Assembly (NCBI GenBank): GCA_963747735.1
Contig: CAVVGE010000006.1
Span: 534,996-598,995, forward strand
DNA: 64,000 bases
Origin: AP-15 sp963747735
Lineage (GTDB): Bacteria; Pseudomonadota; Alphaproteobacteria; ATCC43930; CGMCC-115725
Direction: 5' to 3'
Numbering within the stretch: the first letter of the stretch is position 1; the number at the start of each line of letters is the position of its first letter. The position numbers and the translations under genes are program-made. The notes beneath the pieces were generated by a model. That model worked only from the letters and a program-made list of their open reading frames with translations, did not search any database and had not been told where the DNA came from. This document shows, in pieces, positions 43,986 to 53,706 of this stretch.

Positions 43986-44097
43986 GAGAGGCCCTCCTAC
44001 CGATACCTGCGGATTTGCGCGACAGATTCAGCGGCGGAGAGGCAAATTATTTTGTTTGTTTTTTGGAGTCTCCGCCCGGCTTGGAGGCAGGTGAAAG

Positions 44098-47061
44098 TTA
44101 AAAATGCGTTGACAATCGCTTAACGAGTTCGCGAGTCGGCTGCCGGTAACCCTCGCCCAGATCCTTGTGTGTCCGAAGGTTCGCGTTCGCTTTGGAAAGT
44201 AGCGCCGTCGCGTTCGCCCGGTCTCCTAGTTCCAGGTAGCAGATTCCGAGGGTCGCCTCAGCCTCTGCGATGCGCGGACTGTTGGCGTCAAACAATTCAT
44301 TACTGGCCTTCAACGCGCCCTGCAGAAGAGGAAGCGCCTTGCCGGGATCGTGCTCCAGTTGGTATCCCCGTCCTCTATCCAGCATGGCGCTGGCTTGCCG
44401 GCTCTTTAGATACAGTTCTAGATGGCCGGCGTCAATGGTTTCCAAAGTGCGCCCTGTCATTGCCACGGCCGTCTTTCCATCCCGTGTCGCCAAGGCCACT
44501 TTGGCCCGCGCGTCCAGATTCCGAAGGAAATCTAGAGATACAGGTGCGGAATCCGGAACCGGACCGTAATGCCGTTCGATCAAGTCGGCCGCCTCCCCTG
44601 GCTTTTCTAAAGCCAAGTCCAGCCCGATTTGTGGAGTTATAAAGTTGGCGTCCATTTTTCCGCCGACTTTCTTCTTGATTTCGGCCGCTTCCGCCAGCAA
44701 CTGCGCCACCTTCTCATAACGTCCCAGGTCAAGCAGGATCTGTGCCTGATCCTCCAGCATCTGTCCTAGGTATCGCGTGCCCGGCCGATTTCGGCGACGG
44801 TTTTCGACAGCCTGTGTAACGTAGGCGAGAGCCTCTTCCGGCTGGCCGTACGCCTGGAGCGCCATCCCATACTGAAGCAGCATTTGCGGCGTGTAGAAAG
44901 GATCGTCGGCGCCCCTCGACTTCAGGCAGACGTCCTTTGCCTTGAGTAGATAGGGGATCCCGTCCCGCATACGGGAAGTGACAGCCAGCATGGAGCCTAG
45001 CCGCGACTCGGACTCGAGCGTGTCCATGTCCTCGTCGCCCCCCAGTGTCTGAGCAGCTTTCACGGCAAGCCTGAGGCTCTGCTCCGCCCGGCCGTATTCC
45101 ATCAGGTGCCCTTGGGCTTCCGCTTCGAACGCGTAGCAACGCGCGAGATCTGGATTTGGGTCACCGTCGAACTTTATAGAAATCGAAATCGCTTCGGCCA
45201 GGTAAGCTTCGGCCTCTGCGTCGTTCCCCAGATTGATGGATGCCAAGCCTGCCTCGTATAGGGCCCTTCCCAGTCCGACCGAAGGTGGTCTCTTCCGATA
45301 GGTATTCACCGACTCCTTTGCGAATGCGAGCGACTTCTTGAGGTCCGTGCTCTGATAGTGTTCAGCCAACCTGAAAAGCAAACTGGCCCGGGTTTCTGAT
45401 GTAAAGTCGCCACTCTTGTCGAGGAGATCTTTCGCCTCAAGCAGCACCGCTTCTCTCTCGTTCACGGACCTGGATGCATGCAGAGCGGCTCCCAGCTCAA
45501 TCAAGGCCGGAACGATGGCCGCATTGTGGAGCCCGTACAGCGCTCTTGCCACCGCAACATGCTGTTTCTCCAGATCCACTGCCTGGTCGTCCAAAGCGAG
45601 TTCCCTGTACAGCGAGGCAAGAATAGCCAGCATTCGTAGCTTGGCGGCGGGCGCGTCGTTCAGGTTCTTGGCTACTTTTGTTGCGCCGATATCGAGCAGC
45701 GCCCGCGCCGTCGTTTGGCGTGCCTTCAGAGGATCGGGATTCTCCAGACTGTTGGCTCGAAAAATATCCTCGGTAAACTCCTCGACGGCAGCCGACGTGC
45801 GCGCTTCGTTGCGTGCAACGCGGGCCTGCCAAAGAGCAACGCTCAAACCCGCCGCAAGCGCGACAAAGACCGCCGCAGCCGAAGCAACTGGGAGCTTGTG
45901 TCGCAACGCAAACTTCCTGGTCCGATACCAAGTGCTCTCCGGCTGGGCCAGTACTGGATGCCCCCCGAGATAACGTTCGATATCCGACCGGAACGCGTCT
46001 ACCGTGGAATAGCGTCTTTCGGGCACCTTCTGAATCGCCTTGAGAACGATCTGATCGAGATCGCCCTTGAGCACCGCCTTGAGCTTGCCAATTGTCGACG
46101 ACCGCACCTGGGCTTGTGCTTCACCGTCGACGGCTTGGCTGAGACGCCTGGGTTCTGCAGTGAGAATAGCCTCTTCTAACGCACTTTGTGTATCTCGCTT
46201 GGGAACAAAAGGGCGGCTGCCCGTGAGCAGCTCGAACAGGACGACGCCCAGCGAAAACACATCGGAGGCCGTTGTGAGAGGCTGTCCCGAAATCTGTTCC
46301 GGTGATGCGTAATTCAGGGTCAAGGCGCGGCCACCGGCTTGAGTGAGCTCGGTTTCCGGCGCCTCGCCGCGAGTCAATAGTTTGGCGATGCCGAAGTCCA
46401 GCAGCTTCACTTCACCATCGTCCGTCACAAGAATATTAGAAGGCTTCAAGTCCCGATGAATCACCAGCCGCGCGTGGGCATGCTGTACGGCGCTGAGTAT
46501 TTGCAGAAAAAGCCTCAGGCGCTCCCGAACGGAGAGTTTCCGCTCGTCGCAATACGCAGAAAGGTTCGCTCCTTCAACAAACTCAAGGGCTAAGAATGGC
46601 CGGCCTCCTTCGGCGAGGCCCGCGTCATAGAGCCTTGCAATACCGGGATGTACCAGGCTCGCCAGTATGTCTCGCTCGCGATGCGACCTCTCCGCAAACC
46701 GCGCAGCGTGAATGCCGGTCGACGGAAGCTTCAACGCCACGCGCCGCTTCACCAATCCATCCGTACGCTCGGCGAGCCAGACCTCGGCCATCCCTCCTTG
46801 TCCAAGCAATCTCAGCAAGCGGTAAGGCCCGCACAGGGCACCGGCGGCAAGCTCTTCCGCCGTATTCAGCGCCGCGCCAACTTGCTGCTGGACAATGTCT
46901 TGAAGGCTGGATTCGGTCGGCTGGTCGGCAGCCAGCAATTCTTCCACCTGCTGGCGGATAACAGGATCGGTTCGGTGCTCTTCGAAGTAGCGCACCCGCC
47001 GCAGCTGGTCGAGATCCGCCAGTTGATGGAAAAGCTCTTCCACTGCCGGGCTGATGTTCAT
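44098..47061 (-). CDS. Transmembrane Ser/Thr protein kinase with TPR sensor domain
   Basis: About 987 residues. The N-terminus is a short helical region, then a complete Hanks-type kinase domain: glycine loop LGQGGMAEVWLAE at 87-98, Lys in VALKLP, catalytic IHRDLKPSN at 201-209, DFG at 222-224 and YASPEQ of the activation segment. A single membrane helix lies at about 390-411, followed by some 570 residues of tetratricopeptide-like repeats. Acidobacteriota encode many such kinases, commonly next to a TIGR02999-type sigma factor as here. The start at 47061 (MNISPAVEEL) is favoured over 47097. Signal and substrate are unknown. Confidence 0.95.
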   Translation of the reverse strand: MNISPAVEELFHQLADLDQLRRVRYFEEHRTDPVIRQQVEELLAADQPTESSLQDIVQQQVGAALNTAEELAAGALCGPYRLLRLLGQGGMAEVWLAERTDGLVKRRVALKLPSTGIHAARFAERSHRERDILASLVHPGIARLYDAGLAEGGRPFLALEFVEGANLSAYCDERKLSVRERLRLFLQILSAVQHAHARLVIHRDLKPSNILVTDDGEVKLLDFGIAKLLTRGEAPETELTQAGGRALTLNYASPEQISGQPLTTASDVFSLGVVLFELLTGSRPFVPKRDTQSALEEAILTAEPRRLSQAVDGEAQAQVRSSTIGKLKAVLKGDLDQIVLKAIQKVPERRYSTVDAFRSDIERYLGGHPVLAQPESTWYRTRKFALRHKLPVASAAAVFVALAAGLSVALWQARVARNEARTSAAVEEFTEDIFRANSLENPDPLKARQTTARALLDIGATKVAKNLNDAPAAKLRMLAILASLYRELALDDQAVDLEKQHVAVARALYGLHNAAIVPALIELGAALHASRSVNEREAVLLEAKDLLDKSGDFTSETRASLLFRLAEHYQSTDLKKSLAFAKESVNTYRKRPPSVGLGRALYEAGLASINLGNDAEAEAYLAEAISISIKFDGDPNPDLARCYAFEAEAQGHLMEYGRAEQSLRLAVKAAQTLGGDEDMDTLESESRLGSMLAVTSRMRDGIPYLLKAKDVCLKSRGADDPFYTPQMLLQYGMALQAYGQPEEALAYVTQAVENRRRNRPGTRYLGQMLEDQAQILLDLGRYEKVAQLLAEAAEIKKKVGGKMDANFITPQIGLDLALEKPGEAADLIERHYGPVPDSAPVSLDFLRNLDARAKVALATRDGKTAVAMTGRTLETIDAGHLELYLKSRQASAMLDRGRGYQLEHDPGKALPLLQGALKASNELFDANSPRIAEAEATLGICYLELGDRANATALLSKANANLRTHKDLGEGYRQPTRELVKRLSTHF

Positions 47062-47209
47062 CGGCCAAGTCCCCCGCCTTGGCGAGTCGATCTCCACTAC
47101 GATGGCGGTCCGGTGAACCAGCGATGACCCTAGTCACCTCCTGAATAGACGCCCGAGGACGGGTAAATTGCACACGAAACAACGCGTCTCAGGCTCGAAC
47201 CGAAGTCCA

Positions 47210-48073
47210 CTACTTAGGGCAGGCGGTGATCAGAAGGCCACTTGCATTGAATATGAGTGACGTCATGACATACGTTCTGTGCTGTGGGTCCGCCGTCTCG
47301 AGCGACCCGGTAAACGCATTGATCTGATCCACAAGCATCTGCGTGACCCTGGGTCGAAGTTGTTGATCCACGATTTCCTCCAGGAAAACCTTCGAGATCT
47401 GTGTCATGCCGTCGCCAATGAAACTGGTGCAAGCAAGGCTGAGCAGATTGGATAGAAACGACCAGCTCACTTGCGGATTGACAACCGGCGCGGCGACGAA
47501 TACTTGTGACGCTCCCGTAATTGTCAGCTGGATCGCGATATTCATGTCCGCGTCAAACCAGTCGGGTACGTTAATTGAGAGTGGAACGTCAATGTTCACT
47601 GCGCCCGCATCACCCGCCGTTACACTGGTCCCACCGTCCTTCAAGGTGAACTGACCGGCTCCCCCAAAAACGTCGTCGAAAACTTGCTTCAGCGGCGCCG
47701 TCACCACGGACGCCGGAAATGATTCGCTGCGGCACTCGGAGGTGTCCAGATGAACGGTGACTTGCCTGAGTATTCTCGCCACTGTTGGGTCATCGCTGAT
47801 AGCTGCCGCTAATGAGAAGACCGTCTGCTGGTTAACAGCAAACGTCTGGCTTCCAGTCGGAAGCATCGCCTTGCCATTGAGTTCGACAAACATGTCGAAC
47901 GGTGTGTCCGTCGGAATGGTTACATTCCAGGAAGCTGTTACCGTATCGAAGGGTTTCACTGTGAGTGGGTTGACCACGAACGTGTGTAACACCACTGTTT
48001 TCAGCGCCTCCCGCTCCTTCTTAACCAACTCGGGAGGGTCGCCTCCGTTACCACCCTTAACAAGATTCATCAT
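47210..48073 (-). CDS. Hypothetical protein between sigma factor and kinase (287 aa)
   Basis: No signal peptide and no sure family. The N-terminus is GNGGDPPELVKKEREALKTV, followed by beta-rich sequence with an Ig-like feel (FDTVTASWNVTIPTDTPFDM) and a C-terminal helical region (VSWSFLSNLLSLACTSFIGD, VFLEEIVDQQLRPRVTQMLV). ATG 48073 follows GAGGTACGAGC. It lies between the sigma factor and the kinase on the same strand, about 150 bases from each, so it may belong to the same signalling unit. Function unknown. Confidence 0.72.
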   Translation of the reverse strand: MMNLVKGGNGGDPPELVKKEREALKTVVLHTFVVNPLTVKPFDTVTASWNVTIPTDTPFDMFVELNGKAMLPTGSQTFAVNQQTVFSLAAAISDDPTVARILRQVTVHLDTSECRSESFPASVVTAPLKQVFDDVFGGAGQFTLKDGGTSVTAGDAGAVNIDVPLSINVPDWFDADMNIAIQLTITGASQVFVAAPVVNPQVSWSFLSNLLSLACTSFIGDGMTQISKVFLEEIVDQQLRPRVTQMLVDQINAFTGSLETADPQHRTYVMTSLIFNASGLLITACPK

Positions 48074-48227
48074 GCTCGTACCTCGCTTTCGTTCCGATCT
48101 GACTTATCCGGGCAAGGGGCCCGTGGAGGACCAAGAGGCCAGGCTGAATACCAAGCCCTCTTTCTCTTCCTACCCTCTCCTGCGGAATCTGTCGCTGAAT
48201 TGTCGCGGAACGCGAAACAAATTTTTC

Positions 48228-48770
48228 TTACGCCAGTTCGCGGTGCAGCCAGGCCTTTGCCAGGCGAATCTCGCGGTGAACCGTATGCACCGGAAGAGAT
48301 AGCGCTTCCGCCGATTCTTCGGCGGTCAATCCGGCGAAGAACCGCAGTTCAATGAGATGCCCTTTAAGAGGGCTTTCTGCTGCCAGGCGACTGAGCGCGT
48401 CGTCTAGCGCCAGAAACGCGTCGTCTCTCGGGGCGCCGAGATCAGGCAAGTCTGCCAGTGGAAGCTCAAGTCCGAGTCCGCGTTTGGTGGCCCGCCGGGC
48501 GCGTGCCATGTCGACCAGTACCTGCCGCATGACACGAGCGGCAATGCCAAAGAAGTGCGAACGGTTCTCAAAGGATGGCAGCGGCGAACCGGCCAAACGC
48601 AGAAAAGCTTCGTGAACCAGTACCGTCGTCTGAACCGATCCCGGGGAGCGCTCTCGGCGCAGGTGGCTCCTGGCCAGACGCTTCAACTCGTCGTAAACCA
48701 ACGGAATGACGGCCCTCAGCGCATCATCGTCGCCGTCATGAGCGCGGCGCAACAGGTCCGTGATCTCCAT
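48228..48770 (-). CDS. ECF-like RNA polymerase sigma factor (TIGR02999 type)
   Basis: 180 residues: sigma region 2 (VYDELKRLARSHLRRERSPG and VHEAFLRLAGSPLPSFENRS, RSHFFGIAARVMRQVLVDMA) and region 4 (LIELRFFAGLTAEESAEALS, LPVHTVHREIRLAKAWLHRE). The run HLRRERSPGSVQTTVLVHEA is typical of the ECF-like group found in Acidobacteriota and Planctomycetes near Ser/Thr kinases. It would direct RNA polymerase to a special promoter set, and the downstream kinase may control its activity. ATG 48770 fits the family start. Confidence 0.92.
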   Translation of the reverse strand: MEITDLLRRAHDGDDDALRAVIPLVYDELKRLARSHLRRERSPGSVQTTVLVHEAFLRLAGSPLPSFENRSHFFGIAARVMRQVLVDMARARRATKRGLGLELPLADLPDLGAPRDDAFLALDDALSRLAAESPLKGHLIELRFFAGLTAEESAEALSLPVHTVHREIRLAKAWLHRELA

Positions 48771-48941
48771 TCTGCCAATGGTAGATCAGTTCATTGAATG
48801 GCAGAAAAAAGGTGGCCCACGCGTCAAACGACTCCGGCTTGAGTGGTGATTCCGTTCCCTCTTCCTTCCGTACAAGACAACAAGGAGTGCTGTACGTTTC
48901 TTACAGGTCCAGCTGACCAATAGATCTCCGATTCAAACGAA

Positions 48942-49263
48942 TTGGGCGCGGTCCGGATAGGAAAAGGTATCGAAGTGGCATACGGCACCTATACGGTGCC
49001 TATCACGGTACCGGGTGCAGCCCCGACGAAGCTATCAGTGCTCATTGACCAACCGAAACAGGTGGTAACCGTTGGTCTTCGACTGGGGACGATGGAAGCC
49101 GAGGCCGACCTTTGTTCATTTTTGGCACGGTCACGCCGCCCGCAGCAGTGGACAGGATAAGGGCGGTGGAGCTATTTGGATCATACTTCGCCGATGTGGC
49201 CCCTGATGCGAACGGGGCTACGAAATTCGGAACCTTGCATGCGGTGGTGAATATTTGCTAATG
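48942..49263 (+). pseudogene. Hypothetical beta-rich protein, frameshifted fragment
   Basis: The frame from 48942 reads VRIGKGIEVAYGTYTVPITV and TKLSVLIDQPKQVVTVGLRL; near 49,110 the frame changes and continues as LFIFGTVTPPAAVDRIRAVE, then LFGSYFADVAPDANGATKFG to a stop near 49,261. A further short frame (to about 49,490) follows. No family is recognised. The decay runs up to dispersed repeat B. The stretch 48771-48941 contains nothing else. Confidence 0.35.
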
Positions 49264-49497
49264 GTGATGGGCCCCGCAGCGCTTCTTAAGACGACTGTGG
49301 TCAGGACCGAGCGCATCGCCCGGCATACCGACATCAATCTGGACAAGCATCCTTAGCGGGATGTTCCGGGACATTACAACGTGATGGTCTCGCGAATTGT
49401 CGTTGCGGGCACTGATCGCAGTTTGACCTATGCGCTCGAGGCCTCCACCGCAGTCGAATCAAACATTGACCGATCCGGTTCGCAAAGGATTACGACC

Positions 49498-49675
49498 GTG
49501 AAACGGCGATGTCGTCGCTAATCATTGCGGGCCGGCTCGTCAGGACGTCACATGACTCTAGCAGACTCCACATACGTAATCCGGGCAAGGTCCCCCGTAC
49601 GCCGTATTTTGGGAGCGATCCTTCGCAGCAACGTAATCCAGCCCATTCTCCGAGTTGCGCGTAGTCCGCTCGGAA
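49498..49675 (-). repeat. Dispersed repeat B, partial copy (178 bp)
   Basis: The reverse complement of these bases matches 55981-56156 with scattered differences (shared stretches such as GTGAAACGGCGAT, TCGCTAATCATTGC, GGGAGCGATCCTTCGCAGCA). It covers the left two thirds of the 258-bp composite copy. It directly adjoins the end of a truncated regulatory gene. Confidence 0.85.
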
Positions 49676-49727
49676 CTGGCGCGAGGTTTCCGGACAAATG
49701 TACGGGGCGGGTACACGGCCGTGTGGA

Positions 49728-51438
49728 TCACTTCCGGGTTGCTCGTGGCCCGTTTTCGACTCGCGCGAGCAGCGTCCTGAAACGCGGATATGAGCGGAGC
49801 ATGTCGTAGCCGGGGAAAACGGCCATGGAGGCGGCGTACGGTTCGCCTTTGAGGAATGCTGGTTCAAGCGCGTCGATTCCGCGGTCGTGCTCGGTGAGCC
49901 CGACGTGGGTCCACGCGATGGGAATGGCCGCGCCTCGCTGACTGATTCTGACCAGTACCCGCTCGGCATCGGATTTCTGGCCGAGCCTCCCCGCGATATA
50001 ACCCAACACTCCGTCGAAGAGCGGATTGTCATGACCAAACTCGCGAGCTTTCTGCGCCATCGCCCACGCTTCCTGGCTCGCGCCGAGCTCGACGTGGGCC
50101 CAGGCGAGGTATAGATATGCCGAGGCGAAGCCCGGCGCGAACTCGGCGGTCCTCTGCCCCCACTCGACGGCTTCGCTGTAGCGGCGGGCGTAGTATAGGC
50201 ACTGCGCCATACGGACGTTGGTCATAACGTCCACAGTCTCGAGCTCGAGGGGCCCTGCGGGCGTGTTCGAGCGCTCGTTCGTGGCGGCCGCAAAAGCTGT
50301 GCTCGAGTGCGTACATCAGGTGGCTGTACGCGTTGGCGGGGTCGAGGGCGAGAGCGCGCTAGTAGGCGCGGTCGGACTCGGCCCACCGGCACTGGAACAT
50401 GCGGAGCATGCCCAGCGTGTGCTGAACATACGAAGCTTCGGACGCAAGCCCCAGAGCCCGTTCGAGCGAATACTCAGCGGAAGGCATTTCTATCTCTGCC
50501 GGCGCGGCGCCGACAAGAGCCGTCGGGATATGAGCAACCGCGGCGCCTTGGTGCGGAAGCGCGTACTGAGGGGCCAGACGCGAGGCTTCGAGAAAGCATT
50601 CGAGAGCGCGGGGCAGCAGCCCGTGTCGGGTCACGAGATATTGGCCGCGCCGATAGGCCATGTAAGCGGCAGGATTGGCGGGGCGAGCGCCTAGCGAGCC
50701 GCTAGCGATGCGGCGCTGGAGCGCAGCGGCTACCCCTTCCGCGATCCGATCCTGGACCGCAAGAATGTCCGGCCAGTCGCCCTCAAAGCGCTCGCTCCAG
50801 ACTTCGAAGGCGTCGGCGCCGCCGACCAGGTGGACGTTCACCCGGAAGCCGCGGCCGGCCCGCCGGAACGCGCCTTCCAGGATGAGGTTGACGGCTAACT
50901 CCCGGGCGACATCGCGGCTATCGTATTGCTTTCCTTTAAAGCGCCAGACTACACTTCGGCCCGCGACTCTGAGTCCTTCGATTCGGGACGCGGAGGAAAT
51001 AAGATCTTCAGTGAGACCATCGGCGAAGAGTTCGAGGCCACCGTCGGGGTCGGCCCCTTGCACGGCGAAGGGCATCACCGCAAGAGCGGGCTGCTTCGGA
51101 ACAGGGGCTACAAAACGGTAACCGCGTTTCGGGACGGTTTCAATGAAGAGGGCCGACTCGGGATTGTCGTTCAGAGTCGCGCGGAGCCGGCTAATGGCAG
51201 TGTTGAGGCCAGCATCGAAATCCACTGTGGTGCTGCCCTCCCAAACGCGATGGCGAAGCTCATTTCGAGTGACGACTTCGCCGGGGCGCTCGACGAGAGC
51301 TACAAGGACCTGAAAGATCTGCTCACGGAGCGGAATAGCGACTCCGTGCTTCCAGAGGCGAGCGTCCGTAGTGTCCAATTCGTACGGGCCGAACCGGATC
51401 CGTATGGCAGATCCATATTCGCAATCAACAATATACAT
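49728..51438 (-). pseudogene. CadC-like winged-helix/TPR regulator with a stop and a frameshift
   Basis: ATG 51438 (MYIVDCEYGSAIRIRFGPYE) begins an OmpR/CadC-type winged helix (LREQIFQVLVALVERPGEVV; DAGLNTAISRLRATL; IETVPKRGYRFVAPV), then a FlgO-like region (LAVMPFAVQGADPDGGLELF, FADGLTEDLI) and TPR repeats. An in-frame TAG at 50359 interrupts AESDRAY-RALALDPANAYSH, and an indel near 50,245 moves the last part (NVRMAQCLYYARRYSEAVEW to the stop at 49728) to another frame. Restored length is about 570 residues. Two lesions in a gene abutting a repeat suggest decay, though error is possible. Such proteins couple DNA binding to unknown signals. Confidence 0.78.
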
Positions 51439-51722
51439 GTCAATGTTCTTTTCAGGCGGCGTCGATAGACCTGCTGTGTGGATGCGCAATAGACTCGGGG
51501 TAATCAGAGACGCAAGGAGGCACCGCCTCCAACTGCGTCGCAAGCATCAACACCAATTCGCGCTGTTTCCGGAATAGCTGTTTCACTTTGATGCGATTGG
51601 CTATACGCCGAACGGTAGGTCACTGCGGCATAATGACCGCCCCGCCGCTGTCCGGAACCTGCCCAAGACCAGATTGGCATCTGCCGGCCACGCAAACGAT
51701 TTAAGACAGAACGGAGGAAGCG

Positions 51723-52160
51723 TCAGAGTATGAGCCTGGCGTCAGCACCGGCAGTTGCGGAATGCCCTCCCGATCGCACTGTCTTGATCTGTTGCACGAA
51801 GACCGTTTCAAGCTGAGTCAGCGTCTCCGTCAGAGTTGCGCCGGTAAACTCTGCGAAATCGTGAATCATTTGTATCTGGTCGTAATATCCGACGTCGTAG
51901 GCCACGTCAGTCCAGGAACGAGTGGCGAAACACACCTTGGTTTCGAGAGCCGCTTCGAACCGGGCGAACCTCGCAAAGAGCTTGGGACGCATATCCACCC
52001 ACTCGATAAATCTCCGCTCAAACTGCCGGAGCCCCAATCCCGACCTGTCAACGAGAGCGTGGGTACCGACGCGACTACCCGCGAAGAGACCCGATTGGCC
52101 GCAGCCGAAATGCCATCGAAGGCGGCCGATTGAAGGGACTGACGCAATAGCAACTAATTG
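51723..52160 (-). pseudogene. AraC-type regulator, C-terminal fragment
   Basis: LGLRQFERRFIEWVDMRPKL, then VAYDVGYYDQIQMIHDFAEF and TGATLTETL are the second half of an AraC DNA-binding domain (DUF6597/AraC type), ending at 51723. Upstream the frame stays open without a start to about 52,370 (ALVDRSG, SELTDQDYEAHSVLGSLINF), but this part does not look like the usual N-terminal domain. The first helix-turn-helix is missing. The gene is cut near repeat A (52376-52564). Confidence 0.6.
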
Positions 52161-52375
52161 ACGAGACCTATGCGCTCCTTGAACGAAGCTGAGTTGCCGA
52201 GCAGTTCCCAGAGGTGCGAAATTAATTAAGCTTCCCAGGACAGAATGAGCCTCATAGTCCTGGTCGGTCAGTTCGGACGTGACATGGATTGCCTTTGGCG
52301 CTGTCGAAAGCAGCGCCGTTAGGCGATCCAGAGGAGGAGTCAGGATGATAGGGGAGAGGGGTCGAAAGCGAAGCT

Positions 52376-52564
52376 TGAACGCGGAGTGAAAACACTGTAG
52401 GTTGTCCGAGTTCTGGGGAGTTCGCCTGACCTAACTGATTGTTTCACGCCTTCCATTCTCTTATTGATCCGATCCGTCATCTCGGACAAGTGTGGGCGAA
52501 GGCATGTTGTGCGCGGAATACTCGCGCAAAGTCGCCTAGCGTTTACCGGCTCCGAGCGGATCAC
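52376..52564 (-). repeat. Dispersed repeat A, copy 2 (189 bp)
   Basis: Inverted copy of 29144-29332. Both encode the same short out-of-gene peptide (GVKQSVRS-ELP-TRTTY-VFTPRS) in one frame, but no start or function is evident. The copies are 23 kb apart in opposite orientation and could support an inversion. Confidence 0.8.
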
Positions 52565-52566
52565 GC

Positions 52567-52802
52567 GCAACTCTTACATTGCCGTTCGCCGGCCGCCCGC
52601 ATGGTCGCTCTCGAGGAGGAGCCGATCCACTCGGTCTGGGCGATTCGGGCACTACCACGACTAGGCCGTTAGGCAACTTGACCTCAGGAATGCCAACCGC
52701 GAGGTGGCGCGACGCGGCGAACTCTTGTAATTGCGCGCGACCTGCGAACTCCTCTGGCTTCACCAGTCCTCTAAAATTCAGGGTAGCCGCTGGATGCGTC
52801 AT
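52567..52802 (-). CDS. Possible small protein, truncated at repeat A
   Basis: ATG 52802 opens MTHPAATLNFRGLVKPEEFA, then GRAQLQEFAASRHLAVGIPE and LPNGLVVVVPESPRPSG, a plausible protein sequence with helix and strand pattern. The frame then runs into dispersed repeat A near 52,567 where the natural end is lost. It is divergent from the acetyltransferase gene with a few bases between starts. No family is recognised. Confidence 0.35.
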
Positions 52803-52805
52803 TCG

Positions 52806-53372
52806 ATGCCCATCGTAACGCCACGCCTGGTCTTGCGTCCGCCAACGCTTGGCGATTTGGATTCTATTCAGAGCGCCAAGGAAGACGCGTGGCCAGATTT
52901 GCAACGCTGGATGGCCTGGGCCTTCGACGATCAACGGTCGCGGCAAGCGATGGAGGACGCTATTCGACGAACGATGGATTACCAGAGTCGAGCAGGAATC
53001 GCACTGGCTGGATTCCATGGGTCCAACGGGGATTTCGTCGTCCGAACTGCATTGGATCTTACCGATGAGCCAGACGTCTACGAGACCGGATACTGGGTGG
53101 CGCCTAAGTACGCCGGACAAGGCATGGCTACGGAGGCGGCAAACGCAGCTATTCGTTACGCGTTCGGCCATCTTCGCGCGAAGGCAATCAGCATCGGGTA
53201 CTTCGACGGAAACGAGCCGAGCCGGCGCATCGTAGAGAAACTAGGATTCCAGAAGATAGGCGTTGCCCATCAAGCTGCGACACGTTGCCTCGACGGCATA
53301 AAGCTCGACCGTCATGAATACATCTTGACGACTCCCAATGCACTTCCCGAACTTGATGTCTCATGGGGTTGA
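52806..53372 (+). CDS. GNAT-family N-acetyltransferase (RimJ/RimL type)
   Basis: 188 residues: ITPRL-type start (PIVTPRLVLRPPTLGDLDSI), a central beta sheet and the acetyl-CoA loop YWVAPKYAGQGMATEAANAA (Q-x-x-G-x-A), followed by IGYFDGNEPSRRIVEKLGFQ, the usual N-x-x-S-x-x-x-x-E-K-x-G-F. Such enzymes acetylate protein N-termini or small molecules. ATG 52806 or 52794 are both possible. Downstream 53373-53706 shows no gene I can support. Confidence 0.92.
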   Translation: MPIVTPRLVLRPPTLGDLDSIQSAKEDAWPDLQRWMAWAFDDQRSRQAMEDAIRRTMDYQSRAGIALAGFHGSNGDFVVRTALDLTDEPDVYETGYWVAPKYAGQGMATEAANAAIRYAFGHLRAKAISIGYFDGNEPSRRIVEKLGFQKIGVAHQAATRCLDGIKLDRHEYILTTPNALPELDVSWG

Positions 53373-53706
53373 AGCGATACGGCCCGGGAGTAAATCCACT
53401 GGAACGGAAGTCGGGATCTCGCTGATCTGCCAGTGCGGTCCGGTGCTCTGGGCGGAAGACGCGACTCGCAGAATAGGTTTTCGCCGGAAACGCCGTTGCT
53501 ACCCTTAGCCAGTTCGCCGACGAGTCACTCGGAGCTGGCGACGCCAGATCGGTGAGCGTTATCCGGCCAAGCGCGCGCTCAACCTCCACAACGCCGTGAC
53601 TCCGAACCCGAGTCTGTCAACCCCTATGGCAAATCAGCCCGGCCTTCGTCCAGAACGGCTTCCCTACCAGCAAGTCGTGGCAGCTAATATCCGGACATTC
53701 CGGAAC

